From Enterococcus faecalis_A (GTDB lineage: Bacteria; Bacillota; Bacilli; Lactobacillales; Enterococcaceae), in NCBI GenBank assembly GCA_051295955.1, contig JBPDWA010000005.1, positions 124,001-188,000 of the forward strand: DNA of 64,000 bases. Reading direction: 5' to 3'. The position numbers and the translations under genes are program-made. Positions within the stretch are counted from its first letter, which is position 1, and each line of letters starts with the position of its first letter. The notes beneath the pieces were generated by a model that saw nothing but the letters and a program-made list of their open reading frames with translations, was not told the origin of the DNA and made no database searches. Below are positions 25,723 to 35,081 of the stretch, piece by piece.

Positions 25723-28023
25723 TTAAGCCGTTCCTGTAGAATTATCATCTTCTTTTACAAAAACTTCTGGGTAAAGGAATTTCAAAACAGCCATCGTTAG
25801 TCGTCGACCTTCTCCTTTATAAGGGTAGATATGCATATGCATCGCTGGATTAAAGTTTGCTTCAATAATGCCATAAGTTAAGCTATCTTTTGTAGCAGAT
25901 ATCTCTTTGTCCGGAATAATTAAATCAATGCCACAAATTTTTGCACCCAATGCTGCTACTGCTGCTATCGCGATTTCTTTATAACTGTCATCAATATTAT
26001 TTGTCACATCAATGGAATCACCACCAGTGCTGATATTGGAATTCTCTCTTAAGTAGACGACTTGTTCTTTAGCAGGAATCGAATAGACCGTCAAATCTTG
26101 TTCTTTCAGCATTAGTCGTTCCAATTCACCTAAATGAATTAGTTCTAAAGGTGCGCGATGATTCGTACCGCGCAACGGATTAAGATTTTTGGCCGCTACA
26201 AGTTCTTCTACTGTATGGATGCCATCGCCAATTACGTTAGCCGGCACACGTAACATAATAGCATGTACTTGTCCGTCTAAAACAAAGAAGCGATATTCAG
26301 TGCCCGCCATAAATTCTTCAATTAAGATCGCTTCATCTTCTTTAAATGCAATTTTGATCGCTTCTGTAAAATCTTCTAAAGAAGCTCCTGCTTTAAAAAT
26401 AGTAATTCCCAAGCCATAATTGGTCGTCTTAGGTTTTACGACAAATGCTTTATCGGCATAAAGTAAATGTGCTTGCTGAGCATCGATAAATGAAGTGAAT
26501 TCCGCACCTTTCGGCACGCGAAAGCCAGCTTGTGCCAGCACTTTTTTTGTCACTGTTTTATTTGCCATTATAAGTGGCGCAATATAGCTGTCTTTGCTAG
26601 TCATATTAGCATTTTTTACATATTCAATATGCTGGTTATGTTGAAGTTTTAGAAATTGTTCGTTTTCATCCAGGATTTCCACTTGGATTCCTTTTTGAAT
26701 GGCATCGTATAAGAAAAGTTGCGTGGATAGCTCCATCTCCCTAAAACCGGCTAGCTGGTAGGGACGTTCAAAAGCCATGGCTTGATATTCCTTACCAAAG
26801 ATAATGCCTAGTTCACGATTAGAGTTTTCATTGATGATCGTCCACATTTTTCCGGCAACCGTCATTTCCGGTTGTCGCAAGTGTTGATAATAGGTTCCGA
26901 CAATTTCTTTAGCCTTACGTAACCCTAACTCGTCAAACATATCGATCATTTCAGAGAAGATCCGATCGCCTTCGCCTAGCAATTTAATTGGATCATAAGG
27001 ATGCCCGAGGGCGATTTGTTCATTTAAAATATTACCAGTTGTCACCCATTCATCAGGTTGCTCCAATTCTTCTGCCCAAAGTAAGTACAACATGAAATAA
27101 TGGAGAAATTCCACAGTTTCTGCTTCAATCCCGAGACGTGCAAATGGATTTAAATCTAAATTGCGCAATTCAATATAACGGATGCCCAGCTGTGCTAAAT
27201 CAGCAATTTTTTTACTACCTCGCAACCGAACTGGCGCATAAAATTCTTTTTCCTCTGATAATATGCCATTTTCAACCATGCAGTGAATATCATGCAAGTA
27301 GTGTTCTAAGGAAGCATAAGACACTTTCACATTATCATGATTAGTATATCCGTACGAACTATTGCGAATACTTCTAACCGGTTCTTCCGGACGATTCGAA
27401 TCATTTTTGAAATAGCCATCTTCACTGACCGGTGAAGCACCAAACAAATAAGTAATCAGCCAACGATAGCGCAAAAAATTACGGGAAACTTTCATATACA
27501 GCTGATCTTTAAATTCCTTTAAGTCACTGATATCCGTTTGCTCAGCAAAAAGACGCTTAACTAATTCCATGGAAAACTCAAAATTAAAATGAATACCGCT
27601 TACCATTTGTTTACGCTTGCCGTATTCCTTGGCTAAATAGCGTCGATATAAAACAGCATCATATTGATCCAGTTTGGCAATCTTAATTTCTTCGTCTTTT
27701 TCCGGAAGCATCGGCGGCATGCTAAGGGGCCAAAGCATTTCATCTGAAGCGATTGAACGTCTGGCTACATCATGCACCGCAGCTAAATAACGTAGTACTT
27801 CACTCGTACTGTCAGCTACTGGTGTAATTAATTCTAATTGAGTTTCACTAAAATCAGTTTGGATATATGGATGAAATGAACGATTGCCAAAAACAGCCGG
27901 ATGATCAGTTTGAGCTAAACGTCCCTCAAAAGTACTTCGTTGATTCTCTTTTTCTATACCAAAACGAGCCGCTAGCACGTAGGGCCGCACACTCTTTTTC
28001 CTTAATAATTCTTTTACCTTCAT
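25723..28023 (-). CDS. gshF: Bifunctional glutamate-cysteine ligase/glutathione synthetase
   Basis: This 766-residue protein has the GshF layout: an N-terminal gamma-glutamylcysteine ligase domain of the GshA type (about 1-470, with R-F-G-I-E-x-E near 22 and Y-I-E-L-R-N-L-D-L-N-P-F near 288) and a C-terminal ATP-grasp domain (about 490-760, with K-P-K-T-T-N-Y-G near 540 and I-E-A-N-F-N-P-A-M-H near 730). It makes glutathione in two steps in one protein. It starts after AAAGGCG and is a single-gene unit with a TATAAT -10 at 28063-28068 on the minus strand. Confidence 0.97.
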   Translation of the reverse strand: MKVKELLRKKSVRPYVLAARFGIEKENQRSTFEGRLAQTDHPAVFGNRSFHPYIQTDFSETQLELITPVADSTSEVLRYLAAVHDVARRSIASDEMLWPLSMPPMLPEKDEEIKIAKLDQYDAVLYRRYLAKEYGKRKQMVSGIHFNFEFSMELVKRLFAEQTDISDLKEFKDQLYMKVSRNFLRYRWLITYLFGASPVSEDGYFKNDSNRPEEPVRSIRNSSYGYTNHDNVKVSYASLEHYLHDIHCMVENGILSEEKEFYAPVRLRGSKKIADLAQLGIRYIELRNLDLNPFARLGIEAETVEFLHYFMLYLLWAEELEQPDEWVTTGNILNEQIALGHPYDPIKLLGEGDRIFSEMIDMFDELGLRKAKEIVGTYYQHLRQPEMTVAGKMWTIINENSNRELGIIFGKEYQAMAFERPYQLAGFREMELSTQLFLYDAIQKGIQVEILDENEQFLKLQHNQHIEYVKNANMTSKDSYIAPLIMANKTVTKKVLAQAGFRVPKGAEFTSFIDAQQAHLLYADKAFVVKPKTTNYGLGITIFKAGASLEDFTEAIKIAFKEDEAILIEEFMAGTEYRFFVLDGQVHAIMLRVPANVIGDGIHTVEELVAAKNLNPLRGTNHRAPLELIHLGELERLMLKEQDLTVYSIPAKEQVVYLRENSNISTGGDSIDVTNNIDDSYKEIAIAAVAALGAKICGIDLIIPDKEISATKDSLTYGIIEANFNPAMHMHIYPYKGEGRRLTMAVLKFLYPEVFVKEDDNSTGTA

Positions 28024-28062
28024 AAAGTCGCCTTTCTTTCTTTAAACTACTCATTCTCCCTC

Positions 28063-28068
28063 ATTATA
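28063..28068 (-). promoter_or_regulatory. -10 element of gshF
   Basis: The sequence is a perfect TATAAT on the minus strand, about 40 bases before the ATG. The -35 at 17 bases (TTCTAT) is weak. Confidence 0.55.
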
Positions 28069-28135
28069 TAGAAAAGCACTTAGAAATAGAATCTTTTCGC
28101 TTAATTTAATGAAGAAAAAATTTTTATTACTATAG

Positions 28136-28436
28136 AATTCTTCTAAACAACTATTTAACCTACAATCAAGGAAGGCCTTGGCCAAGATAAAAAGAAACCC
28201 ATCAAAGCAATATTTTGATCAGCTAACTATTGATATACTATTGCTCAGTCAACCAACAACTGCTTTGCGACCATTGGATTTGCTGACTATTCGACATAAC
28301 AAGCAAAAAGCAATATATCTTTTAATTAGACGGATAGCTAGTTTTTAGCGTTGGGAGGGGCAAACTGAGCATTGCTGTTAAACCAAAAATGCGCTTAGTC
28401 ATTTTAACAAACGAACTGATAGCCTTCATTGGATAA
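28136..28436 (+). pseudogene. Gene debris, possibly a tyrosine recombinase remnant
   Basis: An open stretch without a start (28136-28348) includes N-P-S-K-Q-Y-F-D-Q-L and T-T-A-L-R-P-L-D-L-L-T-I-R, resembling the G-L-R-x-x-D-L-L-x-L motif of tyrosine recombinases. In another frame, 28359-28436 reads A-V-K-P-K-M-R-L-V-I-L-T-N-E-L, like the R-x-V-x-L-x-x-E-L segment that follows. No catalytic H-x-x-R or Tyr motif is preserved. The whole 28.02-28.72 kb gap holds no intact gene. Low confidence in the family. Confidence 0.3.
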
Positions 28437-28726
28437 GTTAACGATTATTAGCTCGGAATTTGGTATAGGTGCAAAAGCTCTGTGACCTTCGAAGTAATCT
28501 ACTTTGTGGCTTAAAGAACTAGCATAATGACAAAGAGTAGCTAGCGGTAAATATTGTCATTTACTGCACAAAAAGCAATTTAGGTAATTTTTATTTTTTG
28601 GGTGTGACCACTGGTTGAGATTGACAAAAATTCTTATTTCCCCATTTTTTCAAAAGAAGTTTCATGTTAGTATAGCAAAAGATGCATTAGTTTTTTGCCA
28701 GCTATTATTTTTTACGGAGGGATTTT

Positions 28727-29611
28727 ATGACGAATTTTTTTACGCTTCAACGGTTAAAGGATACTTTATATGTGACGGTTGGGGCTTTTATTTTAGCGGT
28801 TTCTATCAATGCCGTCTTATTGCCAAATAAATTAGTGGCAGGTGGAGCTAACGGAATCAGCATTGTAATTAACTATGTTTTTGGTCTTAGCCCGGCGTTA
28901 GTCCTGTACGCAATTAATATTCCTTTATTGATTCTGTGCTTTTTATTATTAGGGAAAGAAACAGGCCTTAAGACGATTTATGGTAGCTTGGTTTATCCTT
29001 TTTTTGTACAGATTACTGCCGGAATTCCTGCATTAACACACAATATTTTTCTGGCGGCTTTAGCTGGCGGAATTATTACCGGCGCTGGCTTAGGCTTGGT
29101 TTTTAGAGGGAATGCTTCGACTGGCGGAACAGCTATCATTTCGCAAATCGTTAATAAGTATTTAAAAGTTTCGTTAGGAGTTGCAATTTTATTTGTGGAT
29201 GGAATGGTGATATTATCTGCTTTGTTAGCTTTTAATACTGATATTGTGTTGTTCTCGTTGATTTGTTTATTTACTATCGGTCGAGTGGTGGATATGATCC
29301 AAGTGGGCTTAGTTCGTTCAAAGAACGTAATGATTATTTCACCAAAATATCAAGTTATTCAGGCAGCCTTATTGCAGGAAATGAACAAAGGTGTTACGTT
29401 GGTGCCGATTGAGGGCGGCTATCATAACGCAAAAGGTATGCTTTTGATGACTGTCGTTCGTGAAAAAGATTTTCCACATATTAAAGAATCTATCTTGGCT
29501 ATTGATGAACAGGCATTTTTAATCTCCATAAATGCCAGTGAGGTTTACGGACGCGGTTTTAGTCTGAAAAAAGTAGCCGAGTCTTATGGTGTGGAAACAA
29601 ATAATTTGTAA
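28727..29611 (+). CDS. YitT family membrane protein
   Basis: This 294-residue protein has an N-terminal DUF161 region with five to six membrane segments (residues 10-200; L-L-P-N-K-L-V-A-G-G-A-N-G-I near 32, G-N-A-S-T-G-G near 127) and a C-terminal cytoplasmic DUF2179 domain (about 215-290). Function is not established; members are often called YitT/YebE proteins. A clear GGAGG-type site precedes the ATG. It is a single-gene unit with a terminator. Confidence 0.92.
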   Translation: MTNFFTLQRLKDTLYVTVGAFILAVSINAVLLPNKLVAGGANGISIVINYVFGLSPALVLYAINIPLLILCFLLLGKETGLKTIYGSLVYPFFVQITAGIPALTHNIFLAALAGGIITGAGLGLVFRGNASTGGTAIISQIVNKYLKVSLGVAILFVDGMVILSALLAFNTDIVLFSLICLFTIGRVVDMIQVGLVRSKNVMIISPKYQVIQAALLQEMNKGVTLVPIEGGYHNAKGMLLMTVVREKDFPHIKESILAIDEQAFLISINASEVYGRGFSLKKVAESYGVETNNL

Positions 29612-29624
29612 TTAAAAACAAACT

Positions 29625-29674
29625 AAAGAAGCGTGAGCTAATCGGTAGAATACCGCTTGTCTCGCGCTTTTTTT
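29625..29674. terminator. Terminator between yitT and the HxlR gene
   Basis: AAGCGTGAG (29629-29637) pairs with CTCGCGCTT (29661-29669), with an inner CGGTA/TACCG hairpin and a T-run; the two flanking genes converge on it. Confidence 0.85.
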
Positions 29675-29682
29675 ACTGATAG

Positions 29683-30048
29683 CTATTTTTCGCAGTTCAA
29701 TTTTACTGAAATGCCTTCTTTTTCTAACTGTTCTGCATGGGTTTCTCCCCAAGTACACAGCAAATCTAAAATAGTACCCAAAGATTCACCATACTCACTC
29801 AGGCTGTATTCAACCTTAGGCGGCACTTGATTATAAACCTTGCGAGCAATAATTTGATCTTCTTCCAATTCACGTAATTGTTGTGTCAGCATTTTTTGAG
29901 AAATTTTAGGAATTGCCCGCAACAACTCACTGGTGCGCATGACCTGATGCCGCAAATTGCAAAGAATAATCGGTTTCCATTTGCCACCGATAATGTCCAT
30001 TGTTACTTCAACGCCAATATTATATTCTTTATTTATTATTTTTTTCAT
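29683..30048 (-). CDS. HxlR family transcriptional regulator
   Basis: This 121-residue winged-helix protein has the classic HxlR motifs G-G-K-W-K-P-I-I-L near 21, R-x-S/T-E-L-L-R-A-I-P near 38, I-S-Q-K-M-L-T-Q-Q-L-R-E-L-E-E-D near 49 and V-P-P-K-V-E-Y-S-L near 74. Related regulators YodB and HypR sense quinones, aldehydes or oxidants through a conserved N-terminal Cys; here Cys 31 lies within the helix region and Cys 119 near the end, so redox sensing is possible but unproven. It is divergent from an aldo-keto reductase and SDR pair, the likely targets. Confidence 0.92.
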   Translation of the reverse strand: MKKIINKEYNIGVEVTMDIIGGKWKPIILCNLRHQVMRTSELLRAIPKISQKMLTQQLRELEEDQIIARKVYNQVPPKVEYSLSEYGESLGTILDLLCTWGETHAEQLEKEGISVKLNCEK

Positions 30049-30118
30049 AAACTCCTCCTCTTCTTTTATTTAACCAAATAAAAGCTGATAAATCAAATAA
30101 TTACTTTTTTGTATGTAT

Positions 30119-30138
30119 AGTACTTTTAAGTAGGTACT
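30119..30138. promoter_or_regulatory. Candidate HxlR operator in the divergent promoter region
   Basis: AGTAC-N10-GTACT lies within ACTTTTAAGTAGGTACTT, between the hxlR-like gene and the aldo-keto reductase gene. TACT...AGTA-type boxes are known for YodB-like regulators. Confidence 0.4.
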
Positions 30139-30200
30139 TCCCTATAGGAAAAGTAGGTGTTAAGATTATATCAGTCACAAAACGAAGGGAAGGAAATAAT

Positions 30201-31043
30201 ATGATTCATTCATTAACAGATACTGTTAACTTGAACAATGGCCTCAAAATGCCGGGTTTTGGACTTGGTGTATTTCAAGTAAGTAATGAGGACACGGTCT
30301 TCTCTGTCCAAAATGCAATTGAAGCAGGTTATATAAGTATTGATACAGCTCAAATATACGATAATGAAGCCGGTGTCGGCGAAGGAATTCGCCGAGGATT
30401 AGCAGCGACCGGTAAAATACGCGAAGAAATTTTCATCACTTCAAAGGTCTGGAATCATCACTTAAATTATGTTCAAACCATTTCTGCATTCAATGATAGT
30501 TTGTTAAAATTAGGAGTAGACTATTTAGATTTATACTTGATTCACTGGCCTGGGAATAATGAATATTTAGAAGCCTGGCAGGCGCTGGAAGCTCTTTACG
30601 CTGAAGGAAAAATCAAAGCAATCGGTGTTAGCAACTTTAATGTACATCATTTAGAAACATTACTTGCAACCGCTAAAGTCACGCCGGTTTTAAATCAAGT
30701 AGAACTGCATCCGCGACTTGCGCAAAAAGAGCTTCGGGCTTTTGGCAAAGCACATGGCATCGAAACGGAAGCATGGTCGCCTTTAATGCAGGGACAACTA
30801 TTACAAGATGAAACCATTCTAGGGCTTGCTAAAAAATATCAAAAATCAGCGGCCCAAATTATTTTAAGATGGCATATTCAAAATGATATTATTGTCATTC
30901 CAAAATCAGTAAAAAAAGAACGAATGATCAGTAATGCGAAACTTTTTGATTTTAAATTATTGCCAGAAGATATGGCAATGATCGATCAACTAGATAATGG
31001 CACTCGTGTCGGACCGCATCCTGATACATTCTTTTTTGAATAA
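30201..31043 (+). CDS. Aldo/keto reductase (AKR5-like)
   Basis: This 280-residue (alpha/beta)8-barrel protein has the catalytic tetrad Asp in D-T-A-Q-I-Y-D-N (with Tyr 53), Lys in I-T-S-K-V-W and His in L-I-H-W-P. The C-terminal NADPH motif I-P-K-S-V-K is present. Its length and start (L-N-N-G-L-K-M-P-G-F-G-L-G-V) match the 2,5-diketogluconate reductase/YvgN group, which reduces aldehydes such as methylglyoxal. It is co-transcribed with the SDR gene 19 bases downstream and opposite an HxlR regulator. Confidence 0.94.
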   Translation: MIHSLTDTVNLNNGLKMPGFGLGVFQVSNEDTVFSVQNAIEAGYISIDTAQIYDNEAGVGEGIRRGLAATGKIREEIFITSKVWNHHLNYVQTISAFNDSLLKLGVDYLDLYLIHWPGNNEYLEAWQALEALYAEGKIKAIGVSNFNVHHLETLLATAKVTPVLNQVELHPRLAQKELRAFGKAHGIETEAWSPLMQGQLLQDETILGLAKKYQKSAAQIILRWHIQNDIIVIPKSVKKERMISNAKLFDFKLLPEDMAMIDQLDNGTRVGPHPDTFFFE

Positions 31044-31062
31044 TTTGTTAGGAGGTACTACT

Positions 31063-31857
31063 ATGGACATGGGTATTAAAGGAAAAACAGCATTAGTAAC
31101 AGGTTCTACTAAAGGCATTGGTAAAGCTATCGCTAATGAACTGGCGAAAGAAGGCGCTAATGTGCTGGTAAATGGTCGTAATGAGCAAGAAGTTCAACAA
31201 GTTGTGAGCCAATTAAAAGCTGCTTACCCTGCTACGTCACCTCAAATGGCTGTTGGCGATATTGTTGATGTTAAACAGCGGGAAAAGCTTTTTTCACAAT
31301 TTCCATTTGTCGATATTTTGATTAACAATATGGGTATTTTCCAACCTATGGTATATGAAGCTATTGATGATGAAACATGGATAAAATTTTTCAAAACTAA
31401 TGTACTAGCCGCAAATTCATTAGTTAAGTTCTATTTACCAAAAATGCTGGCAGCCGATTTTGGCCGCATCATTTTCATAGCCAGCGAAGAAGCAATTATG
31501 CCTTCAGGGGAAATGCCGCAATACAGTATGACCAAAACCATGCAACTTTCTTTGGCAAAAAGTTTATCCAAACTGACAAAAGGAACGCACGTCACAGTTA
31601 ATACAATTATGCCAGGATCTACTTTGACAGAAGGTGTTCGCCATATGTTGGAAGAAATGTATCCCGATCCAAGCTTGTCTTTAGCTGACAAAGAAAAACT
31701 ATTTATGACCAATAACCGACCGCTATCACAAATTCAACACTTAATTGATCCGGCTGAAATTGGGCGTTTAGTGGCATTCGTTAGCAGTCCTTCTGCTTCT
31801 GCCTTTAGCGGAGCTGCTATTCGCATGGATGGCGGTATGGTTCCTACAATTTATTAA
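31063..31857 (+). CDS. Short-chain dehydrogenase/reductase
   Basis: This 264-residue classical SDR has the NAD(P) motif T-G-S-T-K-G-I-G near 13, N-N-M-G in place of the usual N-N-A-G, the catalytic Ser near I-A-S-E-E-A and Y-S-M-T-K (Tyr and Lys). The ATG at 31063 follows GGAGGT by seven bases; an upstream start would overlap the aldo-keto reductase gene. Pairing with that gene suggests an aldehyde or quinone detoxification operon controlled by HxlR. Confidence 0.94.
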   Translation: MDMGIKGKTALVTGSTKGIGKAIANELAKEGANVLVNGRNEQEVQQVVSQLKAAYPATSPQMAVGDIVDVKQREKLFSQFPFVDILINNMGIFQPMVYEAIDDETWIKFFKTNVLAANSLVKFYLPKMLAADFGRIIFIASEEAIMPSGEMPQYSMTKTMQLSLAKSLSKLTKGTHVTVNTIMPGSTLTEGVRHMLEEMYPDPSLSLADKEKLFMTNNRPLSQIQHLIDPAEIGRLVAFVSSPSASAFSGAAIRMDGGMVPTIY

Positions 31858-31861
31858 TAAA

Positions 31862-31907
31862 AAACCTTTGACACATTGTTTGTCGTTGATGTGCCAAAGT
31901 TTTTTTA
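31862..31907 (+). terminator. Terminator after the SDR gene
   Basis: AAACCTTTG..CACAT and ATGTG..CAAAGTTT form a stem followed by seven T. Confidence 0.85.
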
Positions 31908-31941
31908 AAGAAATCTCAAAGAAAAAGCTTTTGCTAGATTT

Positions 31942-32103
31942 TCACAAAAAAACGCTCGATATCAAATCTTTTTCCGGTAAAGTATTCAAGTGCAGCTCAT
32001 CATGGCTGTATATTGCGCTTGCTATTCCAAGCTGTTCATAATTGTGAAATTTTGAGTATATTTCCTTAAAATAACCAAGCTTTTTATCAATGAGAGCTTC
32101 TCT
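31942..32103 (-). pseudogene. Unidentified gene fragment
   Basis: A 54-codon open stretch on the minus strand reads R-E-A-L-I-D-K-K-L-G-Y-F-K-E-I-Y and later L-G-I-A-S-A-I-Y-S-H-D-E-L-H-L. It looks protein-like, but it has no start codon context and a nearby frame carries an M-S-R-E-E-K start, suggesting a frameshift. I do not recognise the family. The adjoining 32104-32286 is AT-rich; it contains a GACCT...AGGTC hairpin with five T at about 32222-32250 on the plus strand and no gene. Confidence 0.35.
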
Positions 32104-32286
32104 TCACGACTCATAGATAATAGTTATTCTTACTAATATCATTTAAAACATTTACATCTTCTCAATTCTTAAAAATAGGTTTTATATTGATATGTAGTGC
32201 ATTTTCTTTGCCTTACTACTTGACCTTTATATGCATATTTAGGTCTTTTTATCAACATTCTGTTATATATTATTTTAGCTTGTTAC

Positions 32287-32806
32287 TTATACGTTTTCTT
32301 TATTTTTTGACAATGATTGATAGAAATTAGTTAATTCTTTTTGATTGCGTAAGATAATGGTTTTTCCCGAATATAGTTCTCCGCTGTTTTCTCATAAGCA
32401 AAACGTCTTTCTTTTATTCTCCCGCTGTAAAGAATCCACCAGAGAAAATCCCAATCTACTTTTTCCGGACAATTTTCAGCCATATCAGGTCGTATAGTAT
32501 GACGGTATGTAAGATAACGTCGAAGTACTCTTTTTAAGCAAGCTCAACGGGGGAAAAGTAACAAAATGATCTGATCACTAAGCGTTGTTCTTGATGAAAA
32601 TCACTGGAATTGCCATCAATGACCCAAACGGCTTGGTTCAGATGTTCTTTAACTAATTGCTTACTTTCTGTTTTATCCCGTACTTGTCAATTGGCTAAGA
32701 ATTGAACTTGATCTGGGTACAGCAAAGTCAACTGATATTGGGCAGCAAGCTCTTTAGCTAAAGTGGATTTCCCACTACCGCTATAGCCTAAAATTGCAAT
32801 CTTCAC
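32287..32806 (-). pseudogene. FlaR/DNA topology modulation-type adenylate-kinase-like gene, broken
   Basis: The gene starts at a GTG (32804-32806) with GGCGG upstream and encodes M-K-I-A-I-L-G-Y-S-G-S-G-K-S-T-L-A-K (P-loop). It contains two TGA codons where Trp is expected (Q-F-L-A-N-*-Q and F-P-R-*-A-C-L) and at least two frameshifts, near 32567 and at an A5 run near 32362. Later segments R-P-D-M-A-E-N-C-P-E-K and R-N-Q-K-E-L-T-N-F-Y-Q confirm the family. These small kinase-like proteins are of poorly known function. Confidence 0.75.
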
Positions 32807-32988
32807 GCTTATACCGCCTTTCCTTATGATTCTCCTTTAAAAACAAAGTTTTTCTATTCGGCGAAACTTAAAATAGCTCTCAACTTTATTAAAAAGGAAG
32901 TAAGATAAGTCATTCTGACAATCTCCTACTCCCTTATCGTTCAATCATAATCAAAACACTGAAGCATATCTTCCTTCACTTACTTTAA

Positions 32989-34224
32989 TTATTCTTCTTT
33001 CAATAACCCTTTAAATAGTCCCATCGCAAAGTCATTGGCATCAAAGGGCTCTAAATCGTTAATACCTTCACCTAAACCGACTAATTTTACCGGCAGATGA
33101 AGTTCATTACGGATGGCGATAACAATACCGCCTTTAGCTGTTCCGTCTAGTTTGGTCAAAACCAAACCCGTTACGTCGGTGGTTTCTTTAAATTGTTTAG
33201 CTTGAGCCATAGCATTTTGTCCGGTAGTGGCATCGACGACTAAAAGAACTTCATGGGGAGCAGTAGGAATTTCCCGTTGAATGACACGTTTGATTTTTTC
33301 CAGCTCATTCATTAAGTTTACTTTATTTTGCAGACGTCCAGCTGTATCTACTAACAAAATATCCGCAGCAATTTTTTTCGCTTGTTCTACCGCATCGAAA
33401 ACCACTGCTGCCGGATCTCCGCCAGCATTTCCACGAACAACTTCGACACCTGCTCGTTCACCCCAAACTACCAGCTGATCAATAGCTCCCGCTCGGAAAG
33501 TATCAGCAGCAGCTAACACTACTTTTTTCCCAGCTTGTTTATATTCATGAGCTAGTTTACCAATGCTGGTGGTTTTGCCTACGCCGTTAACCCCAACAAA
33601 CAACATGACTGTTAAGCTGTTTGGTTGAAGGTTTAGCTCGTTATTTTCGTTAATGCCTTCTGCTTCGTATAAATCAACCATCTTTTCGATAATCGTATTT
33701 TGGACTTCAGCCGTTTTTTTGACATTTCTCAATTTTACTTCTTGACGTAAAGCATCCGTAATTTTAAGGGAAGTTTCAAAACCGACGTCTGCTCCGATTA
33801 ACGTTTCTTCTAATTCCTCGAAGAAGTCTTCATCCACACTGCGAAAGTTTGCAAATAACTCATTTAAACGTTGAGAAAAAGTTTTCCGGGTTTTCGTCAA
33901 ACCTTTTTCATATTTCTTCTGAGTTTTTATATCTTCTATTTCCGTTGGTACAGGTGCCGATTCTGATCCTACTTCACTTTCTTTCAGGTGCGGTTCGGAT
34001 GCTACTCCTACAGTTTCAGCTGGTTCGGCTGTTGTTGATTCTTCAGCAGCTACTCCCAACGTTTCAGCAGTTATTGAGGTCTGATCAGGAGCATTTGACG
34101 GTGACTCGTCTGAAGTTCCAGTTTCTTCTGTTGTTGGTGTCTCCGCTACTTCTTTAATTTCCGGCTGCTGTTCTTCCTTATTTTCAGCCGTAAATGCTTT
34201 TTTTATTTTATCGAAAAAGCCCAC
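32989..34224 (-). CDS. ftsY: Signal recognition particle receptor FtsY
   Basis: This 411-residue SRP GTPase has an acidic, low-complexity N-terminal A domain (about 10-105, with two L/V-G-V-A repeats), then the N domain (about 110-200) and the G domain with G-V-N-G-V-G-K-T-T near 217, D-T-A-G-R, T-K-L-D-G and G-L-G-E near 385. It receives ribosome-SRP complexes at the membrane. It starts immediately after the HAD gene (adjacent codons) in the smc-HAD-ftsY run. Confidence 0.97.
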   Translation of the reverse strand: MGFFDKIKKAFTAENKEEQQPEIKEVAETPTTEETGTSDESPSNAPDQTSITAETLGVAAEESTTAEPAETVGVASEPHLKESEVGSESAPVPTEIEDIKTQKKYEKGLTKTRKTFSQRLNELFANFRSVDEDFFEELEETLIGADVGFETSLKITDALRQEVKLRNVKKTAEVQNTIIEKMVDLYEAEGINENNELNLQPNSLTVMLFVGVNGVGKTTSIGKLAHEYKQAGKKVVLAAADTFRAGAIDQLVVWGERAGVEVVRGNAGGDPAAVVFDAVEQAKKIAADILLVDTAGRLQNKVNLMNELEKIKRVIQREIPTAPHEVLLVVDATTGQNAMAQAKQFKETTDVTGLVLTKLDGTAKGGIVIAIRNELHLPVKLVGLGEGINDLEPFDANDFAMGLFKGLLKEE

Positions 34225-35052
34225 CTAGTTTCCTCCTTCCAAAGGTTTCAATACATATGTTTCAATTGCTTGAGCCACGCCATCCTGGTCGTTTGTAGCT
34301 GTTACTTGATCAGCGACTTGCTTAACTGCGGGAATTGCATTGGCCATGGCAACGCCTAAGCCAGCGTACTGGATCATTGGCAGATCATTTTCTTCATCTC
34401 CTAAGGCCATCACTTCTTCTGGCTGAATGTGTAAATCTCTAGCCAGCAACGAGATACCGTAGGCCTTGGTAATTCCTTTAGGCATAAACTCCAGCAAATT
34501 ATTTCTGGTTTTAATGATCTCAAAACGGTCATAAAAACGGCTAGGAATTTGTTTAATTCGTTCATTCAAATAATTTTCTTCGACTGCTATTACCGCTTTA
34601 TTATAGATTCGGTCTTGGGCTAATTGGGCTAATTCAAAGGATTCAAACGTTAATAGTTTGTTTAAAACATTATAAAGGGACGAATAGTCTTTTGAGGTCG
34701 GCAGTTGTAGTACCAAACCGTCTGAAAGAATATCTAAAGGGATATTCAATTCCGTAGCCAATCGATATAAGTCATGAACGTCTGACAACGGCATCAATGC
34801 TTTTTCAATCACTTCACCGGTATCGTTTTTTTGTACCAATCCGCCGTTAAACGTAATACTGTAATCTCCAGCATCACGTAACTGCAACTGCTCTAAGTAG
34901 ATATTGATAGCTGCCAACGGTCGACCAGTACAAATAACTACTTTGATACCAGCATTTTTAGCTGCTAATAACGCTTGGCGATTTCGTTCAGAAATTTCTT
35001 TTTGGCTATTCAATAACGTGCCGTCCAAATCAATGGCAATTAATTTTATCAC
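34225..35052 (-). CDS. Cof-type HAD phosphatase (275 residues)
   Basis: HAD motifs are I-D-L-D-G-T-L-L-N-S at residue 7, T-G-R-P near 42, a Lys near 200 and G-D-E-E-N-D near 219. The C2 cap is of the YidA/YcsE kind, whose members hydrolyse sugar and nucleotide phosphates. The gene is placed between smc and ftsY with 29 bases to smc and abutting ftsY, a common arrangement in enterococci, so it is part of the rnc operon. Confidence 0.94.
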   Translation of the reverse strand: MIKLIAIDLDGTLLNSQKEISERNRQALLAAKNAGIKVVICTGRPLAAINIYLEQLQLRDAGDYSITFNGGLVQKNDTGEVIEKALMPLSDVHDLYRLATELNIPLDILSDGLVLQLPTSKDYSSLYNVLNKLLTFESFELAQLAQDRIYNKAVIAVEENYLNERIKQIPSRFYDRFEIIKTRNNLLEFMPKGITKAYGISLLARDLHIQPEEVMALGDEENDLPMIQYAGLGVAMANAIPAVKQVADQVTATNDQDGVAQAIETYVLKPLEGGN

Positions 35053-35081
35053 AAAGGCTCCTCCTACTTGGCTCTAATTCG

